The position numbers were made by a program, and so were the translations under genes. From Adiantum capillus-veneris (Eukaryota > Streptophyta > Polypodiopsida > Polypodiales > Pteridaceae), in the NCBI GenBank assembly GCA_014529385.2, contig CM043968.1:30289013-30353012 (forward strand): a stretch of 64,000 nucleotides of DNA, read 5' to 3'. Shown in pieces: positions 9,176 through 21,223 of this stretch. Each line of letters opens with the position of its first letter. Within the stretch, counting starts at the first letter, position 1. Below the pieces are notes generated by a model, which saw only the letters and a list, made by a program, of their open reading frames with translations, was not told the DNA's origin and ran no database searches.

Positions 9176-9990
9176 TATGGACTAACCACTACACGGCTTC
9201 TCGCTCACACTGAGAAAACTCTATTATGTAGGCAAAAATTGATGTGCTCTTGACCGATTCGACCACAAAATTGATATTGTGCAAACTGCTTGACCCAACA
9301 TGTATATTTAAAGGTTTGAAGACTCTCCGTGATTGCCGTACTGCATCTTTGAAGCCTAAATGTTTCTAGATGGCTTCGAGCTATGGAATATGCAATATTA
9401 GAATAGGACATACTCCTGTTTGACCTCCAAATAGTTTGTGCTACTTATGGAGTGTTATTGTATTTAGGTGGGTTTATTGTTGTTTACAATGAAAAACTTT
9501 CCCTTGATTTATGTAAGGTATTGTTGGAGCGGCATACCAAACATAATTCATCAAAACCTATGCTATCGCGAACATGGGTTAGTATCAACTCAGCCAATAT
9601 ATTAAGATCGGTTTCATATATGAACAAAATATATAATACAATTTTGAAATTGAACACAAGGGTTAAATAACATTTTATTGCGATTCCTAGTTCATATACA
9701 TCTCTTTTATTGAGAAACCAAAGGGCCTTGAACAATGATTTGAATACGTCCAAATCCTATTATGTCAAATTCCAATCCGATTACAAATATATGGAAATAA
9801 TCCAATCTAGGTATAGCCAATGTGTGGCTTTTATTAAAAATTAAGGATTCATAAGGAGAATTTGTTAGACACATTGATATTACTATTGTTGACTCTTTTT
9901 AATCTGCCCCAAGAGATGTTGTTGCCTGAATTATATCATGAAAAAATTGTCAGTCATATGTATGTATGTGTGATTATTTTTAGTGACACG
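9175..9990. other. No gene recognised
   Basis: AT-rich sequence with only short, unconvincing frames and no repeat ends I can identify. Confidence 0.5.
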
Positions 9991-9995
9991 GCACA

Positions 9996-9997
<2 letters not shown>

Positions 9998-10042
<45 letters not shown>

Positions 10043-10050
10043 TGTGAGAG
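9998..10050 (+). repeat. (TG)n microsatellite
   Basis: About 50 bases of TG dinucleotides, with short GA runs following. Confidence 0.95.
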
Positions 10051-10227
10051 AGAGTGAGAAACCAAACATGAACCAATCCGTAGCCACCAAGAATCATCTT
10101 TTCTAAGAAATTATATTTTCAAATATTAGTGCTGGATAGTTTACTATCAATGGTGTGGATATATGCTAGCAATTAATGGAATCTTAGGTACATGTGCCAT
10201 TGGGTTTGTAGGGAGATCCCATTACAT

Positions 10228-10312
10228 ATTTTCAAGCATGGTATGTGTGTGTTTTCATATGGGTAAGGTATTTTCAAGCATGGTATGTGTGTGTTTTCAT
10301 ATGTGTAAGGCA
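10228..10312 (+). repeat. Two-copy tandem repeat, about 42 bp
   Basis: TTTTCAAGCATGGTATGTGT and the following TTTTCATATG.GTAAGG occur twice in a row with one or two differences. Confidence 0.9.
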
Positions 10313-10503
10313 CACTAGTGGAAGCTTTGCTTATTATGTGGCATGTGTTTAGAGAGATATACGGGGCACTACCTGTTGGCTTCCCTATTGTGAATGAAAT
10401 TGATGGTACATATGGCTTATTTTCATGTGTGTATGTATGTGTGTCCCTACGTCATCCCTGATGAGAGGTACACTTGGTGAAGGATAGGCCATCAAAAGTG
10501 GAC

Positions 10504-11440
10504 CTATCCCCCACCAATTCTATATCCTAGAGTGCTAATGTCATACCAAATGCCTAGAAGTTGGTTTGTTGCAATAGAATGTGCTATACATGGAACAATT
10601 CGTTCCTTTTTGAAGCCATTAGATACAAATATACAGATAAGTCTATTCAAATCAATAGTAGCATAAGAAACATGTGATCCATTGTAAAGAATAGGGAGGA
10701 CTTGCGAGACACACGCTTTGTATGCCATCCGTTTAGGGTGGTTACTAAGCTGCATCGATTAAAAAATATTAGGGAAAGGTAATTTGTCTTTTTTCCAAGA
10801 TACGCTCGTAAAAATTTGACCTTTGAAAGGTTCACATAATTGGATGCGAGTATTCAAATAAGTGGTGGAGTGTTCATCCTCTATAATTTTGATTCCAATA
10901 ATGTCAAGTGGATAAATGGTAAAGGGGTCCTCAAAAGACAAGGGGTTTTTATGGCTCAAACATTGTACAACAAACGGATTGTTTGCAAAGAATTGGTCAT
11001 CAATGTACCTCCACAAATGGAAGAATGATTTAAGCATATCATATTGTTTGAAAAAGGAAGAGTTTTGAAAGGTATTCGATTTCAAACCAAGCTAAATATA
11101 GGTTACTCCATAAAGGGGAACAACTATCCCATTGGAATGTCTTTAGTTTTTTGAAAAGTATCATTCCCTAGCTTGGTGAATCAATTATCAAGAAAAAATT
11201 CATTAATGTTGTAAAAATTTTCAAATGTCCAAATGGATTTTCTCTGTAAGTGAGATACATCTGCGGCCTCTCTTGAATCTTTTAAATCCCAAATTTTCTA
11301 CAAGCTTAGAAATGCTCATTATAACCTCTATTAATCCATGTGTTCCTGTATCTGGAATAGCCTTATAGCATTCCATAATGTCAATGAGAAAATGTACGTG
11401 AGTTGCTTTGGTATGTTAACCAAAAGGCCATACTAATTGT
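10504..11440 (-). pseudogene. Penelope-like reverse transcriptase relic
   Basis: A minus-strand frame carries RYIDDQFF, matching the catalytic (Y/V)xDD box. It is followed by YPLDIIGIKI, TTYLNTRIQL and FTSVSWKKDKLPFPNIF, then after one in-frame stop (about 10759) SNHPKRMAYKACVSQVLPI and IFVSNGFKKERI. This order (YIDD, a line of dimension-like strand, DKR.FPF, SNxP..Y....Q) is what I expect from Penelope-like elements rather than LINEs or LTR elements. Upstream, 11300-11440 retains THVHFLIDIMECYKAIPDTG in another frame. No GIY-YIG endonuclease is visible downstream. The copy is decayed by stops and frameshifts. Confidence 0.5.
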
Positions 11441-11965
11441 TGATACACCGGTAGCCATTCGTCTGCATCCCAGAGAATGTGTGTGTTCTTTTATGTATAC
11501 TTTCGATGTATTCCATCAATCCATTTTGTAATCTTCTTTACATTTTGGTTAAAAAGTTTGTGGTGGGGGTCAATATTCAATTATGTGCATTGGTTATCCA
11601 AGAAAACTCCATTTTGTGTATTTTGAAGTTTCCTATAAGGTATGGGATAGAATTATAAGTGGGTTCTTCCATCCCAACTTCTTGTGCAAACAAACTTATC
11701 GCTTGACATATTTAGTTTTCAATGGTGGTCAGAAGTATGAACTTTGGGAATGCTAACCTTTTCGTTGCTGCTAGTCTAATGATCTTTTTACAGACCTTGA
11801 CAATTTATCCAACCCACAAATAAAAATGAACGTCAAAAGGTATTGAATTTCATCCATTAAATCTTTGTTTTTGAACCTTATTGATGCCCTCTTCCACTTC
11901 ACTCTCATTAAATTTTTTAGGGTTTGGATGCCCTAAATGCAAAGCCTTTACATTAAAAACATTTA
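11441..11965. other. Possible upstream remnant of the Penelope-like relic; otherwise no gene
   Basis: AT-rich sequence continuing from the reverse-transcriptase relic. I could not assign protein motifs or element ends here. Confidence 0.3.
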
Positions 11966-12449
11966 GGAAAAATTACCAAAATACTCCTCTAATTTGTGGA
12001 AATTCCAAAAGTACCCCTCAATTTTTAAAAATTCCCAAAATACCCTTGTATCTATTTTGGTTGGATTCTTCACGATTTCCTAATCTTTATTCTTTTTTGA
12101 CAAGTGAGATCTGCTTTTGAGTGCTTAGCATGTAATTTGGCACAAATTACCTCACAAAAAGGCAATTATGTCTAAAAATAATGAAGCAATTCATCTCCAA
12201 AGCCTACATAACCAACTCAAATTCTAGGTTTAGCATCTTGTATGATATACAATCAGTCTTCTTATGAAAAGCTACGAAAAAAAATTATTTTTGGAGAAGT
12301 TTACTCTCACGACGAGGGGTATTTTGGAACATTTGAATGGCATTTTGGGAATTTATGACAAAATATTGACGATATTTTCGGAATTTTTGAAATTTGAGGG
12401 ATACTTCGGGAATTTCCACAAATTAGAGGGGTATTTTGTTACTTTTCCC
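11966..12449. mobile_element. MITE-like element with about 70-bp terminal inverted repeats
   Basis: The left end 11966-12036 (with CCTCTAATTTGTGGAAATTC) matches the reverse complement of 12380-12449 (with GAATTTCCACAAATTAGAGG) over about 70 bp. The interior holds no coding sequence. Related pieces occur near 24615-24850, 29650-29960, 36725-36865 and 50785-50885. No clear target duplication was found. Confidence 0.75.
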
Positions 12450-12490
12450 AAAAAAAAATATTTGCTCCTCTTTCGTGCCTGCACGTCTCT

Positions 12491-12495
<5 letters not shown>

Positions 12496-12537
<42 letters not shown>
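12496..12537 (+). repeat. (GA)n microsatellite
   Basis: Uninterrupted GA tract directly right of the MITE. Confidence 0.95.
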
Positions 12538-12540
<3 letters not shown>

Positions 12541-12885
12541 ATGCCTATATAAAGACTTTACTGTTTAGTTTCTTCATCTGCAAAATTTGTTTTAAGAGAG
12601 ATCCTAGAAACATCAAGAAAATAGGTACTTCTTCTTGCTTGCACTCCTTGTATCTCGCACTTGCAACATGCTGCAACCTATGGTGCTGCATCAACTGGCA
12701 ATGCTTCGCCATTCCTTGCTTCACACTGCAACAAGGTGCCTTTCATACATCAACTGCCTCGGCCTTTCCCTTTTTCCTTTTCAATTCATCCTTCCTTTGC
12801 TCCCATAGACCTCGCTCTTGCTTGCATTTCCCCCCCCCCCCATAGACATAGGCGAGGAGAGGCACCTAGGCGCTCCACTTGGGGT

Positions 12886-12935
12886 AGGCATTAGAGATAA
12901 TCTAACTCACAATTGTGAGTATGGCAAAAAAAAGG
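12886..12935 (+). mobile_element. LINE-type 3' tail with palindrome and poly(A)
   Basis: ACTCACAATTGTGAGT at 12905-12920 is followed by ATGGC and a run of A. It is the same 3' module as on the LINE at 30795-33745, but the upstream LINE body is not recognisable. The TATGGC variant is shared with the copy at 34471. Confidence 0.55.
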
Positions 12936-13490
12936 GGGACAAGATAGTGTTGGTGTGCTTAGTAGTATTAAGTTAAAATTGTGTCCTAATCGTAGTTTTA
13001 CTCTTAATACAAACTATTTCTCAAATATTAAGGGCTCTTTTAAAAAACTAACCAATGAGAAATCGTTTGGGCCGGATGTTAATCTTCACTCAAATATAAA
13101 GTTTATTTTCCGAATTGGAAGGCCCAGGATCACCTTCTCTACAAAATTAGCATAAACAAAAAGGAATCTATTTTGCCCACTATACTTCAATGCCACCACT
13201 CTTTTTCTATTTGAAATGTTAAAATCTCTAATACATTAGATGCCAGCGAGACCCGACTCTAAACCAATATGCAATTTTTCAAAAAATTATGTCTGGACCA
13301 ATAATTTTCTCATTCAAAAATTCTACAATGGCAGACCATTTTTTGAGGACTAATGTAAGGTTGAAGAAAATCATGCTTTATTCTGAAAGTTGGATGATTC
13401 GCAAATCAAGGTGCACATGCCATGCGCATAGCAAGGTAGCTGATAATTTACTTCTCTATTTTGGGTTACTTTGTTCCTCCTATTTTACTT
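12936..13490. other. No gene recognised
   Basis: AT-rich sequence without coherent coding or identifiable element ends. Confidence 0.5.
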
Positions 13491-13491
13491 A

Positions 13492-14029
13492 CTAGTAAAA
13501 CAACGCCGCCCGGAGGCGGCATGGCCCCTCTTACCCTCAAACCCCTTGTTTCCACTACCTATTCAAAGAGGGTTTTGGACCACTTGCCAAAGTTACGAGG
13601 TAACAGGATCAGAGATGCCTTGGCTATTTTTATTGGAGTTGCGCATACGTAGGAGAGCCTCTCGAGGAGACCAGATAGTAGGAGACACTCACAAAGGGAG
13701 ATCAATGATTTGTTTAGACTACATACGTGGCATTCAGATAAGCAGGCATCACAACAGACTTCAGAGGAGGTTACAGAACTGTATGTGCAGTCGGCTAGAG
13801 TAACCTAATAAAGCACATTAGTAATGAGAGGTGGAAGAGAGCAGGAGCGTAGCATCGTAGGCTACCATACATTGGCAGTCGTCTGCGAGACATTGAGGGA
13901 GCTGTAGGCACCTGTCCTAAAAACTGCTCGATGGCCTCCTACCACTGGTGGTCAAAGGGCTCTGACTCTCTGAGCTCGACTGGAAATTTCAAGTTTGCCT
14001 TTATTTTCTTCGGTTAGGGAAATGTAGAG

Positions 14030-14082
<53 letters not shown>

Positions 14083-14440
14083 AAGATCTGTCCTTGGTCC
14101 AATGTGCAGGAAAAAGAAGAAGAAGATCTTCCTTCATCATGGAAGGGAATTAGTTATTCCCGTAAAATGACGGCATAGAGAGAGAGAGAGAGAGCTTGGC
14201 GAAAGCAGACTTTGATGCTCGCTAGGACTACTCTGCTTTTAGGGCTTGTTGTAGCATCGCCATCCCTGCTCATGATGCTCGTATTCAAGCTAGGAGGTTA
14301 AAGATCTGCATGTGCAACCGGCTAGAGTAACCTAATCAAGCACATTAAGTAATGAGAGGCTCGAAGGCTCTTTTACCTCTATGAGCTTGACTAGGAATTT
14401 GAAGTTTTCCATTATTTTCTTCGGTTAGGGAAAATGTATT
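13492..14440 (-). mobile_element. 3' end of a minus-strand Helitron
   Basis: Read on the minus strand the element ends in GTTTTACTAG (CTAG terminus) followed by T, as expected for insertion between A and T. The hairpin GCCGCC/GGCGGC (about 13506-13521) lies about a dozen bases inside. The first 190 bp match 61384-61570. Part of the interior (about 13890-14030) matches 24460-24580 in opposite orientation. A segment around 13780-13830 is repeated at 14310-14360, so the copy is internally duplicated. (GA)n tracts lie at 14030-14080 and near 14180. Confidence 0.65.
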
Positions 14441-14562
14441 TTTGTAGCCCTGGCCAGCCCTTGAGCTGCCTCTCTCTTTTTCTAACGTTGGTCAACACAT
14501 CTCCTTGTCTCTCTGTCTACACAATTTTCAAGGCCTTTTCTACAGGCTCCAAACCTCAGAAC

Positions 14563-14566
<4 letters not shown>

Positions 14567-14596
<30 letters not shown>

Positions 14597-14705
14597 CACA
14601 CACACACATGCAATTAATTTGGATGTCCGTGTACAGATGGTCACCTGTAAACCACCAAGGCCTACACATCACAAAGAAGGCAGCTTCCAATCGTGCGGAA
14701 AGGGA

Positions 14706-14776
<71 letters not shown>
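14567..14776 (+). repeat. (CT)n microsatellites
   Basis: CT tracts at about 14567-14592 and 14710-14776, the second over 60 bases, on the 5' side of the LINE. Confidence 0.95.
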
Positions 14777-14777
<1 letters not shown>

Positions 14778-14960
14778 GCATTGATGTAAAGACAAAAATT
14801 TTCTGTGTAATGGAAGGCTTTGCTATAACAGCATCTCAGAACTGAAAAAACTGTCAAAACATTTCGTTTTTGTTGCCGACTTGAAGGCAATGTCAGACAA
14901 AACTCACAAGGGTGGAAAAGCCATACTCGCCATGGAGAATGATGCAAATCTCCAAGGAAT

Positions 14961-15821
14961 TTGGATGCTAATCCAACCACATCGTCTACAACAACGGAAC
15001 CAATGATTATGGCTTACTTGATCTCATTACAAGAAACCGTCAACAAGCAAGGTGAAGAGTTGCGCGCACTTGCAATGGAGAATGGCACTTTAAGAGTTCT
15101 CGCTGTGGAGAATGAGCACCTCAAGAAGGTTCTTGAAATGCAAACAACACGCTTGATGCATCTTGAGAATGAAGTTCAGGAATGTAAACGCTCTCTTGTT
15201 CACATGAATGTATTGAAAGAGCGCTTGAGCAAAGTTGAGAGGGATCATGTATTGAAAGAGGAAACAATAGATACAATACGACATGATGTATGTGAGATGA
15301 GAAATGCATCCAAATCATGGGCTGATATATGTAAGGATATTGTGGTTTCTACATCTCCTATCACGCAAGCCGTTGTCCAAGCAAAGAATGTAGAGAATGT
15401 GGACACTCAAGAATTGCAAGAACGACAAAAACGCTCAAAGAACATCGTCATTCATGGAATCAAGGAGGAAAGCATGGAAACACCCCAATCTCTTGCGGTT
15501 ACTATTGAAGAGTTTTTTGCTACACACTTTGGCATGTCAGGAATCATGGCTTATGGTGCACATCGAGTTGGAAAACAAGGTGTCCCTCGCTCGAGAGAAA
15601 GACCTATTGTATGTACCATGGCTAATGAGGTAAAGAGAAAGATCATCCTTGACAATGGTTGGATCTACCTCAAAGGAACGGGTTGTAATGTATATGAGGA
15701 TCGCACTCTTATGCAACAAAATGTATGTCGCAAAGCATATGAGGAAAGAAGCAAGAAGGTTAAGGTATCATCTCAAGAAGAAAAGCCACTTGAGGAGGAT
15801 GCAAGTCCACCCAACAAATAG
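14961..15821 (+). CDS. LINE ORF1 protein: coiled coil plus RNA-binding-like domain
   Basis: A 286-residue open frame with ATG at 14961. Residues 20-110 are strongly heptad-like (LQETVNKQGEELRALAMEN onward). Residues 150-265 hold a folded region with KNIVIHGIKEE, YGAHRVGKQG, RPIVCTMANEVKRKIIL and a basic region before the end. This arrangement (coiled coil, then an RRM-like or L1-ORF1-like nucleic-acid-binding part) is typical of LINE ORF1p, an RNA chaperone that packages the transcript. It stops six bases before the ORF2 start region at 15828. No frame damage is seen, in contrast to ORF2. Confidence 0.7.
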   Translation: MDANPTTSSTTTEPMIMAYLISLQETVNKQGEELRALAMENGTLRVLAVENEHLKKVLEMQTTRLMHLENEVQECKRSLVHMNVLKERLSKVERDHVLKEETIDTIRHDVCEMRNASKSWADICKDIVVSTSPITQAVVQAKNVENVDTQELQERQKRSKNIVIHGIKEESMETPQSLAVTIEEFFATHFGMSGIMAYGAHRVGKQGVPRSRERPIVCTMANEVKRKIILDNGWIYLKGTGCNVYEDRTLMQQNVCRKAYEERSKKVKVSSQEEKPLEEDASPPNK

Positions 15822-15827
15822 GGACAC

Positions 15828-18800
15828 ATGATCTATGAGACCAGCTCACGCTTGCGAATAAGCTTTTGGAATTGTAACGGGTATCCATGGAATGCGGGAA
15901 TTGGCATTGATGAGCTTACCAATGACTCCGATGTGATACTTCTTGTTGAAACATGGGCGCATGATGCGCAACAAATTCTTGGATTTGACAAATACGATGT
16001 GCATTCGTTGATGTGGGCCAAAAATGCAAACCAACGAAGAGGCCAAGGAGGCGTAGCATGTATGACCAAAAAGGGTTTGAAAGATGTTTCCATTGTCAAA
16101 GAAGATAAGTATAAACGCTACTTATGGTTGAAAATCAGCCCACCAAATGGTCAAGTCATGTTTGTGGCTGGTTGCTACATTTCTCACTATGACTCCAACT
16201 TTTATGCTCGCTTGAATATGGATAGAGATCAGCCCTTTGTTGAACTAGAGGAAGACATTGCTCATTACAAGGATCAAGGTGAAGGCATTGTTTTTGGAGA
16301 CATGAATGCTCGCACAAATATATTACAACACGACACACAACAAGTCAACATGCCGCATGTCTCAAGAAGAATGGATGACTCATACATGTATAATCGAAGT
16401 TCTAATGATGCAAAAGAACTGGATCACTATGGAAAGTCACTTCTACATATGTGCAATAGTACCGGAATGCTCATTGCAAATGGTGTATCTCTATGGCAAG
16501 GCACCAATGACTTTACATGTAGAAAGCACAATGGTGATAGCGTGATTGACTATATGTTGTTCTTGGAAGCCACTCTAGAATGCATACAAAGCTTTACACT
16601 TGGTGAATGGAATCCGGAATCGGATCATAGGATGTTATGTATTGACCTCAAGTGTGGTAAACGGCCCGAGCATGTAGCCTCCAATCATGATGTGAATCAT
16701 TTGTACCTACGTCTAGACTTCAAACGAGCACTTATATATGCTGATATGGTGGACCAAATGTTAAGCATGATAGAGCATCAAGAGAGCCCAACATTAGAAT
16801 GCAAGTGGAAAGTTTTCAAAGAAGTAATTTGCTCTTGTGCAAAGGAATGCTTTTCGGTGAAACACATGTCTTGCAAAAGGTCTAAGAAGGGTAGCACCAA
16901 GAAGAAATGGTTTGACATGGAATGTAGTCAAGACCGAAAACACTTGCTAAGATTGGATGCAATCAAAGACAGGGAAGTTTACTTGGAATGTTCACACATA
17001 TACAAAGCACTTGTTCAAAAGAAGAGGAGAAGGTGGGAAGTCAAAAAACAACTTACCCAATGTTGATAAGATGGAGTGTTGTAGCTCCCTTCCGTTTATG
17101 TCTCCCTTCTTTACCATTGAAGATGTATGCCGCACGCTTGAGAAACTTGCTACTCGCAAGGCAGGTGACCTTCAAGGTGTCAAGGCTGAAATGATTAAAT
17201 GGACAAGCAAGAAAACACGATATTGGATATGCGATATGTTTAACCTTGCACTTCAGTATGGCATGCCTCATGATTGGAGTGCAAATTGGATCAAACCTTT
17301 GCACAAAGGAGGAGATGTAAACAATGTGAACAACTACCGCACTATAATGGTTGGTTCTTTGATGGCAAAGTTATTTCGATGTATCATGGAGATGAAGATA
17401 AGTGTATGGGCTGAAAAGAATGGCAAACGTGCGATTGGCCAAGCAAGTTTTCAAAAGCATCATAGCACTATTGATCACCTTGTCACTCTTCGAGTTCTTA
17501 TGGAAGCGTCTCGATTGAAAGAAAAAAAGTTGTATTGTTGCTTTGTGGATTTCAAGAAAGCTTTTGACATGATACCGCGAGGAAATCTTTGGAGACGTAT
17601 GCAAAGCCTTCAAGTGCCAAGAGAATTTATGCATGCAGTCTTTCGCATCTATCAAAAAGTGATATGTCGATTACGTATGGAAGATAGAATTTCAGAATTT
17701 TTTGCAAGCACCATTGGTGTCAAACAAGGATGCCCACTTTCCCCAACCCTCTTTGGGCTACTCATTGATGAATTGGAATGCATGGTTCTTGATTTTATGC
17801 AGCAAGAAGGCATAGAAGAGGTTAAGATCGGAAATGCGGTGATCATGCTTTTGCTTTAGCCGATGATGTAGTGCTCTTGGCACATACCTTAGAAGATGCA
17901 CAAAAGCTTATGAGTGTCTTGGAATGCTTTTGCCTACATAGCAGGCTGATCGTGAATGGATCCAAAACGAAGTTTATGCTTGTAAAGACCCTCAATGACG
18001 AAAATCCATGCATTGTATACAACAATGAGTAACTTGAAGTGGTAGATCACTTCAAGTACCTTGGCCTTGAGGTTCCATCCAATCATAAATGGAAGGATTG
18101 TGCAATGCGTCGCTTGGAAGCCGTAAAGAGGGCTTATTATGCATTTGAGAACATGTGCAATGCTGGAGAGATCAAGTGTTGGGCTCTCAAAAAGTACCTC
18201 TTTGACACATTGGTGACACCAGTGCTTCTTTATGGAGTGGAGGTGTGGGGTGGAAGCATCGGGAAGTCTACTTGGAAAGAGTTTGAGAATGTCCAAAAGT
18301 GTTTTCTCACCAACTTTCTCCAAGTGAAGACACAAACACCCTACATGCTCTTACTTCTTGAGTCCGGATCGCTTTCCATTGAGGTCTTGGGCATACAAAG
18401 GGTTGTGGAGTACATGCGTAAGATACAACGTAGCTCTTTGCATCGACTTCCTAGAATCGCATATGAAGCAAGTCAAAAGGTTCAAAAGACATGCAAGAGC
18501 AAAATACTAAGTTCGGGGTGGATGCTTGACATCAAGAAATGGTTTGGAAGATGGGATGCATGTCACTTGGTCAAGGATGCGTCAATCGACTCCCAAGTTA
18601 ATGAGGCCTTCTTACAACGCCAATGTATCATGGCTTGGGAGAAATCCGGAGGTTCTCGCTTCAGCCATTACACCACACACGTTTCTCCAAACTACAAATC
18701 TCTCTTCTTCTCCGAACGAGGTAACTGAACCCATCCCTACATCCTTGAGCCCATCCCGTTGAGTGTGATCCACACCATTGCCTCCATTCGTCTTAGCTCC

Positions 18801-19079
18801 CATTCTCTACGCTGCGAGACAGGACGTTGGGGCACTGGCAAGGAGTGTCATCGACTTTGCACCTTATGCCCTCGTCAAGTGCGAAAGAGTGAGTACCACA
18901 CACCACTTGAGTGCTCAGCTTTTGACCACATTAGGTCCTCTTTTTCCCATATATTCAGCCATGAGCTCTCCCTATATACCTTCCTCTCCCAACCACGATG
19001 TGGACTCTCTATTGCGACACTCATTTCAACCATTTTTGAGCATCGAGAGTCACTTATGACCTCCACTCACACCACGTGA
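15828..19079 (+). pseudogene. LINE ORF2: APE endonuclease and reverse transcriptase, frameshifted
   Basis: 15828-17066 encodes an APE-type endonuclease: SFWNCNG, VETWAHD, GDMNART, DSVIDYM and ESDHRML. The reverse transcriptase continues from about 17080 in the +1 frame (RKAGDLQGVKAEM, CCFVDFKKAFDMI, GVKQGCPLSPTLFG), then returns to the first frame near 17840 (FALADDVVLLAH, with the catalytic Asp pair). In-frame stops follow at about 18030 and 18726. A C-terminal CTLC...H...C zinc-finger-like segment (C-x2-C-x9-H-x4-C) ends near 19079. The usual linker between endonuclease and RT is short, suggesting a deletion near 17060. There is no RNase H domain. The lineage differs clearly from the zf-RVT LINEs at 30.8-33.7 and 61.6-64 kb. 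The flanking Helitron pieces suggest insertion into, or capture by, a Helitron. Confidence 0.8.
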
Positions 19080-19132
19080 CATGTTCATTAGGTCCCATAG
19101 GTCATATTTGACCTCCGAGGATGATAATAGAA

Positions 19133-19134
<2 letters not shown>

Positions 19135-19172
<38 letters not shown>
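19135..19172 (+). repeat. (CT)n microsatellite at the LINE 3' side
   Basis: The LINE 3' region ends around GAGGATGATAATAGAACA and passes directly into CT repeats. No poly(A) tail is present. Confidence 0.9.
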
Positions 19173-19176
<4 letters not shown>

Positions 19177-19189
19177 CACAAATGCAGAT

Positions 19190-19426
19190 AGAGTCCACAT
19201 CAGTGTTTGGGAAAAATGTGTCTCAGCTTAATATCGTGCCGTTTTCAATTTCAAAAATGCCGATTGAAGGCAAGGGACAAAGGAAAAATTCCACCCCAAA
19301 ATAGACAAATAGTGTAAAAACCTAAAACACAAAACCTATTTTTCTAAAATTTCCTCTTAGCAAATTCAAGGAAAGGAATTTTGTATGTTTGATAAAGTAA
19401 TTTTCCCGAATATTGGTCACAATCAG

Positions 19427-19440
<14 letters not shown>
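19190..19440 (-). mobile_element. Helitron-derived segment, inverted relative to 24180-24420
   Basis: The reverse complement matches 24180-24420. Shared features are TTAATATCGTGCCGTTTTCA, CCTTTTTT/AAAAACC with CACTATTTGT-like sequence, and TTTCCTTGAATTTG-like ends. With 13492-14440 it flanks the LINE, and both are in minus orientation. They are probably the two parts of one Helitron interrupted by the LINE. Confidence 0.5.
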
Positions 19441-19467
<27 letters not shown>

Positions 19468-19470
19468 AAT

Positions 19471-19618
19471 TTTTAAGCATATGACTTGTACTTGGATATA
19501 CTATAATAAAAAGGAAGTAAAGTCATATGAGGCTTCTATATGAAGTAAAGGAAGTAAAGTCTATACTATAATAAAAAGGAAATAAAGTCATATCCAAGTA
19601 CAAGTCATATGCTTAAAA
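19471..19618. repeat. Foldback: 29-bp perfect inverted repeat with 90-nt loop
   Basis: TTTTAAGCATATGACTTGTA and nine more bases (19471-19499) are exactly complementary to 19590-19618. The loop contains two copies of ACTATAATAAAAAGGAA, which resembles a Helitron 5' end. A further copy of the loop sequence lies near 19732-19765. Confidence 0.85.
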
Positions 19619-19639
19619 TTTTGATAGAAATATAAAAAT

Positions 19640-21135
19640 TATATTTTGTCACATGATTAAAACTCTCAATCACTACTTCATTAAAAAATAAACGTAAAAG
19701 AGTCACATGGGCATTCAAAAGATAGAATAAAAAGGAAGTAAAGTCACATGAGGCTTCTGTAGAAAGAGATCCATTGACAAATTAAAACAAAACAAAATGT
19801 AAAAAGTTGCTATGAAAAAGTACGACCAATAAGCATAGGACATAATAAACTAGTCTTGCTTGGTGGGCCTTGATATATAACATCTATAGAATATAATAGG
19901 ACATATGCAAATTGACTTTTAGTAGCTAGCAATGAAGGGAATAAGAGCAAGACTAATTTGGCAAGGAAGGCACTGCTTGAAAGGGATATACATTTGAAAA
20001 ATGCTATAATGTTTATGGGAGGAGACAACTTAAGTGCACTAATTATTTGAAATTATAGGGATGGTTACAGTTGAGATTATATCCAAGCGAGGTTGTCTAC
20101 TGATGAATGTTTTTTCTAGTATACGTGCTACATGTAAATTCTTGCAAACGAAAAGTATCAATATTTTTTATCGAATGGTTGGTAGCGCAACACATCGGCT
20201 CGCAATTTTGAAGGTGGATTTCGTGTGTATTTTGCCTTTCTTCTTTTGTAGTTATTCCCAATACAACGAATGAGGACAATGATACATGTAAGTTCACCTT
20301 TTGTGTTCTGTGTTATAGCATCGACAATGCATGCTTCAATCTTTATACAATGCAATGATTTCAAACCATGACCTAACCATGACCTAGCATATGGACGGTA
20401 ACCTAGTACGGTATAAATTATTTAGAGCTAAAAGTAAAGATGCACAAGGTGAATTCACTACTGTGATATACCACATGCATTCACTACTTGTATATTCACT
20501 ACTGTAAGACATCACATATATTTGGCAAGCAACCATATGCTAAAAGTTACATGTGTAGCTCACGTGCAGATGTTGATCGACATTGAGTGTATACTTCTGA
20601 AAACGAGACCCAAATAAACCAAAGCAAAGAAAGTAATGCGAAAAATTCTGAAACAAGTAAGTAGATCAAGCATGTATGAACTGCAAAAAATGAGGTGCTT
20701 TACTGACCTGCAATGTTGTACTCCTGCTTTTTGATTGTCCAATCTACAAGCCGATATGTGAGTCAAGCTACAAAAAAGCAATGTGAATAGTTAAACATAT
20801 CATCTTGCAATGAAACGACACACTGAAAGTGCAAAGTATATTGTGCACGTCATACAAAGGTGCCATACAAAAGTATGGTGGAGAGCTGGCACTATGGTCT
20901 CTCCAAAAAATTATAAGAAACGGAAGCCGTGACCTGTCCCGTAGCGTTTATGTGTTGCGCCAAGCAAACGCATGAGCATGGAAAATTGGATGCAGATAAC
21001 GGACCTTGCAATGTTGTTGAGTTGGAGTCGCGCTTGTGTAATTGGAACGTGCAGTGTTGTGAATATATGTCCTCCTTGCCATACACAAAACATGCAGATG
21101 TAACTTTATGCTCTATGTCCTATGATCAATATTAC
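19640..21135. other. No gene recognised
   Basis: AT-rich DNA with short scattered frames only. I see no element ends, RNA genes or conserved motifs. Confidence 0.5.
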
Positions 21136-21136
21136 C

Positions 21137-21140
<4 letters not shown>

Positions 21141-21221
<81 letters not shown>
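21141..21221 (+). repeat. Long (CT)n microsatellite
   Basis: About 80 bases of nearly uninterrupted CT dinucleotides. Confidence 0.95.
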
Positions 21222-21223
<2 letters not shown>

